The translations under genes were made by a program, and so were the position numbers. This document shows positions 59,655-64,000 of a DNA stretch of 64,000 bases, in pieces. Source of the stretch: Roseomonas gilardii subsp. gilardii (GTDB lineage: Bacteria > Pseudomonadota > Alphaproteobacteria > Acetobacterales > Acetobacteraceae); contig NZ_CP095554.1 of assembly GCF_023078375.1 (NCBI RefSeq), positions 2,282,501-2,346,500 on the forward strand, read 5' to 3'. Under the pieces are notes generated by a model. The model saw only the letters and a list, made by a program, of their open reading frames with translations, was not told where the DNA came from and did no database searches. The number at the start of each line of letters is the position of its first letter. Positions within the stretch are counted from its first letter, which is position 1.

Positions 59655-60524
59655 ATGATCTCACGACGCCTGATGGCCAGGACCGGCGGCTTTGCGGCGC
59701 TCGCGGCGGGGTCCGGGATCGGTGCCTCGCTGGGGGTCCCTTCCGCCGCGGCGCAGACGCCCCCGGCCGAGAGCGGCGAGCCGACGCTGGACCGGATCAA
59801 GCGCACGAAGAAGCTGCGCTTCGGTGCCGTCGCGGGGGCCACGCCCTATTATGTGAAGGACCTCGCCACGGGGGAGTGGAAGGGGTTCTACATGGATCTC
59901 GGCCGCGCCCTGGCGCAGGAGCTGGAGGTGGAACTCGAACTGCACGAGACCACCTGGGGCAATGCGGTGCTTGACCTGCAGAGCAACAAGCTCGACGTCT
60001 TCTTCGGTCTGAACCCGACGCCGCGCCGCGCCCTGGCGGTGGATTTCTCGGTGCCCTGCTTCAACAACGCCTTCTCCTTCATCACGAAGAAGGGCTTCAC
60101 CTTCGAGACCTGGGATGACCTGAACAAGCCGGAGGTCCGCATCGCGGTGGACAGCGGCTCCTCGCAGGATGGCGCGGTCACACGCCTCTGCCCGAAGGCC
60201 ACCATCTCCCGTTTCAAGACCGCGGACGAGGCCACCATGGCGGTGCAGACAGGCCGGGCCGAGGCCCAGTGCATCGTGATCATCCTGGCCCTGACCGTGA
60301 AGAAGAAGGTTCCCAATCTCGGCGAGATCGTCACGCCGAAGCCGGTCTTCCTCACCACCTCCAATGCCGGCTTCCGGCGGGAGCCGGACAAGACCTGGCG
60401 CGACTTCGTCAATGTCTGGATCGACTACAACCGTGGCCTGGGCGTGGTGCGGCAGGCGATCGTGTCGAACATGCGGCTGGTCGGCGTCGAGGAATCCGAT
60501 TTCCCGGCGGGCCTGACGCTCTGA
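59655..60524 (+). CDS. Amino acid ABC transporter substrate-binding protein
   Basis: The 289-residue periplasmic binding protein of family 3 has a signal sequence (SRRLMARTGGFAALAAGSG), cleaved near AAAQ at about residue 34. It has the usual fold signals LRFGAVAGATPYYVKD, GFYMDLGRALAQELEVELEL and SNKLDVFFGLNPTPRRA. Family members bind polar amino acids or opines. The ATG at 59655 follows AGGGA; a TTG at 59649 is possible. It heads a four-gene import/enzyme operon. Confidence 0.88.
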   Translation: MISRRLMARTGGFAALAAGSGIGASLGVPSAAAQTPPAESGEPTLDRIKRTKKLRFGAVAGATPYYVKDLATGEWKGFYMDLGRALAQELEVELELHETTWGNAVLDLQSNKLDVFFGLNPTPRRALAVDFSVPCFNNAFSFITKKGFTFETWDDLNKPEVRIAVDSGSSQDGAVTRLCPKATISRFKTADEATMAVQTGRAEAQCIVIILALTVKKKVPNLGEIVTPKPVFLTTSNAGFRREPDKTWRDFVNVWIDYNRGLGVVRQAIVSNMRLVGVEESDFPAGLTL

Positions 60525-60543
60525 TCCCGCTTCGCTGCCGCCC

Positions 60544-60576
60544 CGCCGCCCGGGTCCCGCGCCCGGCCGGCGGCGG
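60544..60576 (+). promoter_or_regulatory. G/C-rich hairpin in the intra-operon spacer
   Basis: Within the 171-base spacer after the binding-protein gene, CGCCGCC pairs with GGCGGCG around an inner CGGG/CCCG stem. Such hairpins commonly stabilise the upstream mRNA or reduce downstream expression so that more binding protein than permease is made. Confidence 0.4.
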
Positions 60577-60695
60577 CGTCCTGCCCCCGCCCGCCCCGCG
60601 CTGAGGGGAAGGGACTGGGGGAAGGGCCGGACCGCGCCGCGGCCCGGCCATCCGCCCCGCCTTCCGGGCCGGGCGGGCGGCACGAGAGAGACCAT

Positions 60696-61358
60696 ATGTA
60701 CGAGTGGGACTTCTACTTCATCTGGGGCTACCGCTGGCTCTTCCTGCAGGGGCTCGGTGTCACCATCGCCTTCACCGTCGGCATCGTGCTGATCGGGCTG
60801 GCGGTGGGTCTGGTGGCCGGGCTGGGGCGGCTCGCGCCCTATGCGGTCATCCGCTGGATCGCCCAGGCCTATATCGAGGTCTTCCGCTGCACCCCCGTGC
60901 TGGTGCAGCTCGTCTGGTTCTACTACGCCCTGCCCATCCTGTCCGGCATCGACATGTCGGCGACCTCGGCGGCGGTGCTGGCGCTCTCGCTCTATGGCGG
61001 CGCCTTCTATGCCGAGATCATCCGCGGCGGCATCGTCTCGATCGATGCGGGGCAGCGGGAGGCGGCGGAGGCGCTGGGCATGACGCCCGGCCAGTCCATG
61101 CGGCGAATCATCCTGCCGCAGGCGATCAAGCGCATGGTGCCGCCGCTGATGAACCAGTCGATCATTCAGTTCAAGAACACCTCGCTGGTCTCGGTGCTGG
61201 CGGTGCCCGACCTGCTCTACCAGGGCCAGGCCATCGCGCACGACACCTATCGGCCGCTGGAGACCTACTCCCTCGTGGCGGTGATCTACTTCGCCGTGCT
61301 CTTCCCGCTCACCCTGCTGGTGCAGCACCTGGAGCGCCGCATGGCGCGCAGCGACTGA
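60696..61358 (+). CDS. Amino acid ABC transporter permease (HisMQ type)
   Basis: The 220-residue permease has about five membrane segments and the HisMQ-type EAA loop ([20 protein letters not shown]) that docks with the ATPase. The motif [20 protein letters not shown] is characteristic. Only one permease is present, so the importer may use a homodimer. It is followed after 10 bases by the ATPase. Confidence 0.92.
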   Translation: MYEWDFYFIWGYRWLFLQGLGVTIAFTVGIVLIGLAVGLVAGLGRLAPYAVIRWIAQAYIEVFRCTPVLVQLVWFYYALPILSGIDMSATSAAVLALSLYGGAFYAEIIRGGIVSIDAGQREAAEALGMTPGQSMRRIILPQAIKRMVPPLMNQSIIQFKNTSLVSVLAVPDLLYQGQAIAHDTYRPLETYSLVAVIYFAVLFPLTLLVQHLERRMARSD

Positions 61359-61368
61359 GGAGGGCGTG

Positions 61369-62175
61369 ATGAGCGCATCCCAACCCAAGATCGACGTCGC
61401 CGCGCTGCGCAAGAGCTTCGGCGACAACACCGTGCTGCGCGACATCAACTTCCGGGTGGAGCCCGGGCAGGTGGTGGCGCTGATCGGCCCCTCCGGCTCC
61501 GGCAAGTCCACCCTGCTGCGCTGCCTGAACCTGCTCGTCGTGCCCGATGGCGGGCGGGTGCGGATCGGCGGCCAGGGCTTCGACTTCGCGGCCGGGCAGC
61601 GCCTGCCGGGGCGGCGGGAGCTTGCCCGTTTCCGCGCCAATACCGGCATGGTCTTCCAGCAGTTCAACCTTTTCCCGCACCTGACGGCGCTGGAGAACGT
61701 CATGGAGGGGCCGGTCACGGTGCGCCGCATGGCGAAGCCGCAGGCCGAGGCGCTGGCGCAGCGGCTGCTCGCCCGGGTCGGGCTGGCGGACCGGGCGGCC
61801 TATTATCCCTCCCGCCTCTCGGGCGGGCAGAAGCAGCGCGTGGCCATCGCCCGTGCCCTGGCCATGGAGCCGGAGGTGATGCTCTTCGACGAGGCGACCT
61901 CGGCGCTCGATCCCGAGCTGGTCGGCGAGGTGCTGGGCGTGATGCAGAGCCTCGCCGCCGAGGGGATGACCATGGTGATCGTGACGCACGAGATCGCCTT
62001 CGCCCGCGAGGTCGCCGACCGCGTGGTCTTCATGCGCGACGGGGTGGTGGTGGAGGAGGGGCCGGCGCGGCAGGTGATCGACGCCCCGCGCGAGGCCGCC
62101 ACGCGCACCTTCCTGTCGCATTTCCATCGCCAGGGGGGACTGCCGGAAAGCCCCTCTCCTGGCATCACGGCCTGA
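61369..62175 (+). CDS. Amino acid ABC transporter ATP-binding protein
   Basis: The 268-residue ATPase has Walker [14 protein letters not shown], signature [15 protein letters not shown], Walker [14 protein letters not shown] and H-loop IVTHEIAFA, all in GlnQ/HisP-type form. It starts at ATG 61369 with AGGAGG just upstream; a GTG three bases earlier is an alternative. Its stop is 12 bases from the enolase-superfamily gene. Confidence 0.94.
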   Translation: MSASQPKIDVAALRKSFGDNTVLRDINFRVEPGQVVALIGPSGSGKSTLLRCLNLLVVPDGGRVRIGGQGFDFAAGQRLPGRRELARFRANTGMVFQQFNLFPHLTALENVMEGPVTVRRMAKPQAEALAQRLLARVGLADRAAYYPSRLSGGQKQRVAIARALAMEPEVMLFDEATSALDPELVGEVLGVMQSLAAEGMTMVIVTHEIAFAREVADRVVFMRDGVVVEEGPARQVIDAPREAATRTFLSHFHRQGGLPESPSPGITA

Positions 62176-62187
62176 GCAGACAGAGAC

Positions 62188-63309
62188 ATGATCATCGACC
62201 GCATGCGGCTCTTCCTGGTGGAGAGCCCGATCAGGATGGCCCGCGCACAGGGCGTGGGTTCGGTGAAGGGCAGCGTGAAGCGCGTGCTGATCGCCCTGTC
62301 CACCGCCGAGGGGCTGACCGGCTGGGGCGAGGCCGCGCCCTGGGAGGTCTTCACCGGCACGCCGGAGGGCGCCTTCTCCGCCCTCGACACCTATCTGCGC
62401 GCCCATGTGGTCGGCCATCCGGCGTTGCGGCTGCGCGAGATGCTGGCGCGGATGGACCGCGCCCTGATCGGCCATACCGATGCCAAGGCGGGCGTCGAGA
62501 TGGCGGTGCTGGATCTTCTGGGCCAGGCGAAGGGACTTTCGGTCGCCGACCTCCTGGGCGGCCGGGTGCGCGACACGATCCCGCTTTCCTTCTCCATCGC
62601 CGATCCGGATTTCGAGGCCGACATGGCGCGGATGCGGGCCATGGTCCCGGCGGGGCACCGGCTCTTCAAGGTGAAGACGGGCGTGAAGCCGCACCACGAG
62701 GACATGGCGCATCTGGAGGCGATCCGCAGTGCCTTCGGCGACGCCGTGGACCTGCGCCTCGACTACAACCAGGCGCTGGAGCCCTTCGCCGCGATGACGG
62801 TGCTGCGCGACGTGGACCGCTTCCGCCCCACCTTCATCGAGCAGCCGGTGCCGCGCCGCCATCTCGACGCCATGGCCGGCTTCGCCGCCGCGCTGGACAC
62901 GCCGGTGCTGGCGGATGAGAGCTGCTACGACGCGGTGGACCTGCTGGAGGTGGTACGCCGCCGCGCGGCGGACGCCATCTCGGTGAAGCTGATGAAATGC
63001 GGCGGCATGCTGAAGGCGCAGGCGATGATGGCCATCGCCGACACGGCCGGGTTGCCGGGCTATGGCGGCACGCTCTGGGAGGGCGGGATCGCGCTGGCCG
63101 CCGGGACACAACTGATCGCGGCGACGCCCGGCATCTCGCTGGGCTGCGAGTTCTACATGCCGCACCACGTCCTGACCGAGGATGTGCTGGAGGAGCGCGT
63201 GCCCAACCGCGATGGCGCCGTGGTGGTGCCGGAGGGTCCGGGCCTGGGAATCCGGGTCAGCGAGGCGTCCGTCCGCAACGGCGCGCGCATCCTGGCCGAG
63301 GCGGGCTGA
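62188..63309 (+). CDS. Enolase-superfamily enzyme, muconate-lactonizing (MLE) subgroup
   Basis: The 373-residue enzyme has the MLE-type catalytic set: Lys161-x-Lys163 (LFKVKTG), metal ligands Asp192 (LRLDYNQ), Glu218 (TFIEQP) and Asp243 (VLADES), and Lys267 (SVKLMKCGG). A base on each face suits racemisation or epimerisation as well as cycloisomerisation. Its co-transcription with an amino acid importer favours an amino acid, betaine or dipeptide epimerase over a catechol-pathway cycloisomerase; the substrate is not determined. Confidence 0.85.
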   Translation: MIIDRMRLFLVESPIRMARAQGVGSVKGSVKRVLIALSTAEGLTGWGEAAPWEVFTGTPEGAFSALDTYLRAHVVGHPALRLREMLARMDRALIGHTDAKAGVEMAVLDLLGQAKGLSVADLLGGRVRDTIPLSFSIADPDFEADMARMRAMVPAGHRLFKVKTGVKPHHEDMAHLEAIRSAFGDAVDLRLDYNQALEPFAAMTVLRDVDRFRPTFIEQPVPRRHLDAMAGFAAALDTPVLADESCYDAVDLLEVVRRRAADAISVKLMKCGGMLKAQAMMAIADTAGLPGYGGTLWEGGIALAAGTQLIAATPGISLGCEFYMPHHVLTEDVLEERVPNRDGAVVVPEGPGLGIRVSEASVRNGARILAEAG

Positions 63310-63550
63310 GAGGGGGGCTGCCGCAGGTCCGTCCCGTCGGCCGGTGCGGCGGGGTGCGGTCCTGTGCCACCATGGGCGGCGACGGGCGATTCCGTTGCCA
63401 ATCCGGACCAGCGTGACCCTGCCATGATACTGCGCCGCGCCATCTTCCGCCCGCGCCGCCCGGGACGGCCCAGCCCGCCCGGCGGGTGCGGCCGCGGAAG
63501 GAGGGCGGCCCTGCCTCGCCCAGCCCTCGCCGGCCCCGGCGGAGCCGCCA

Positions 63551-64000
63551 TTGCCTGATCGCAGCCCGGGGGATGCCGGTATCGTCCTGATCCTCGCTCC
63601 GAACGAGCGGGACGGGCTCGGCCTGTCCCGCCTCCTGGACAGCGAGGGGATCGGGAACCAGCGCGTCGAATCCCTGCCGGCCCTGGCCGGGGCCATCGGC
63701 GAGGCCACCGGGCTGGTGCTGGTCACGGACGAGCTGCTGTTCCACGCCGATCTCGGGCCGCTGACCGAACGCCTCTCGCGCCAGCCGCCCTGGTCGGACC
63801 TGCCCTTCATCGTGCTGAGCCAGATGGGCACGCTGGCGCGGCGCCAGTTGGACGAGATCCGGCTGGCGGACAGGCTCGGCAATGTCCTCTTCATCGAGCG
63901 GCCGCTGAATGCCATCACCCTGGTCAGCGCGGTGAAGACCTCGCTGCGCGCCCGTTCCTGGCAGCGCCGCCTGCGTGGCCACATGGAGGCGGAGGCCGCC
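63551..64000 (+). CDS. Receiver-like N-terminal part of a sensor kinase (partial)
   Basis: The visible 150 residues run off the right edge. They begin at TTG 63551 (reading PDRSPGDAGIVLILAPNERD) and form a degenerate receiver-like fold (LVLVTDELL; DLPFIVLSQMG; VLFIERPLNAITLVSAVK). A helical linker (RARSWQRRLRGHMEAEAA) follows, of the kind that leads into a PAS or kinase domain. Such N-domains occur in alphaproteobacterial hybrid histidine kinases. The kinase assignment is an inference because its catalytic domain lies outside the window. Confidence 0.6.
   Translation, partial: MPDRSPGDAGIVLILAPNERDGLGLSRLLDSEGIGNQRVESLPALAGAIGEATGLVLVTDELLFHADLGPLTERLSRQPPWSDLPFIVLSQMGTLARRQLDEIRLADRLGNVLFIERPLNAITLVSAVKTSLRARSWQRRLRGHMEAEAA

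Noticed and set aside
61309-63984. 891-residue minus-strand open frame
   Set aside because: It is antisense to the ABC ATPase and the enolase-superfamily gene, both with complete catalytic motifs.

Overview
The window is about 70% G+C and fits an alphaproteobacterium of the Rhodospirillales/Acetobacteraceae, most like Roseomonas. The evidence is a CtrA orthologue beside ChpT, the acpXL/lpxXL-type lipid A cluster, the CarD-FdxA-S4-helicase neighbourhood and a CcrM-type GANTC cluster near ctrA. It is chromosomal. I see no transposase, phage gene or CRISPR array, and only one RNA gene, a tRNA-Leu(CAA) with a partial second copy of its 3' end beside it. The genus is an inference from gene content.

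Layout. 1-7.8 kb: RhlE-type helicase (minus, runs off the left edge), OsmC-like protein, then a minus-strand run of RluC-type pseudouridine synthase, AsmA-family protein, ATP12-type chaperone and acylphosphatase, followed by a flavin-reductase-like protein. 8.1-11.4 kb: RarA, a small membrane protein, MoaA and a DUF3553 protein. 11.5-20.2 kb: a cell-cycle/motility block of chpT (+), fliJ-fliI (-), ctrA (+) and a chemotaxis operon cheA-cheW-cheY-cheB-cheR (-). 20.3-26.2 kb: a secreted small protein, then the very-long-chain fatty acid/lipid A operon acpXL-fabZ-fabF2-fabF1-adh-lpxXL (-). 26.4-30.8 kb: a CDKN3-like phosphatase and an osmoprotectant ABC importer (-). 31.1-36.2 kb: tRNA-Leu, DUF2937 protein, DsbB-like protein, an 896-residue secreted glycosidase-like RTX protein and an HNH endonuclease. 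36.3-42.6 kb: esterase, GluQ-RS, a metallopeptidase-like protein, two minor proteins, a uracil-DNA glycosylase-family protein, a sirtuin, ThpR and a GDSL arylesterase. 42.6-46.0 kb: an ABC exporter pair of the LolD/FtsX type. 46.1-52.0 kb: three amide-bond hydrolases with an MFS transporter and a strong palindromic operator candidate. 52.9-59.3 kb: YccA/BI-1, CarD, FdxA, YbaK-like editing protein, S4 protein and a SUV3-like helicase. 59.6-63.3 kb: a polar amino acid-type ABC importer with an enolase-superfamily enzyme. The right edge cuts a signalling protein.

Four genes (rhlE-like, AsmA, cheR, SUV3-like helicase) are interrupted by six apparent frameshifts. Every one can be repaired by restoring one or two bases to a short G or C run, which points to sequencing or assembly error more than to decay. 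No clearly undescribed system stands out. The most interesting items are the ctrA/chpT/flagellar/chemotaxis hub with its GANTC cluster, the ketosynthase partner lacking catalytic residues in the lipid A cluster, the modular RTX glycosidase, the tRNA 3'-end duplication, and the amidase/transporter cluster with its palindrome.
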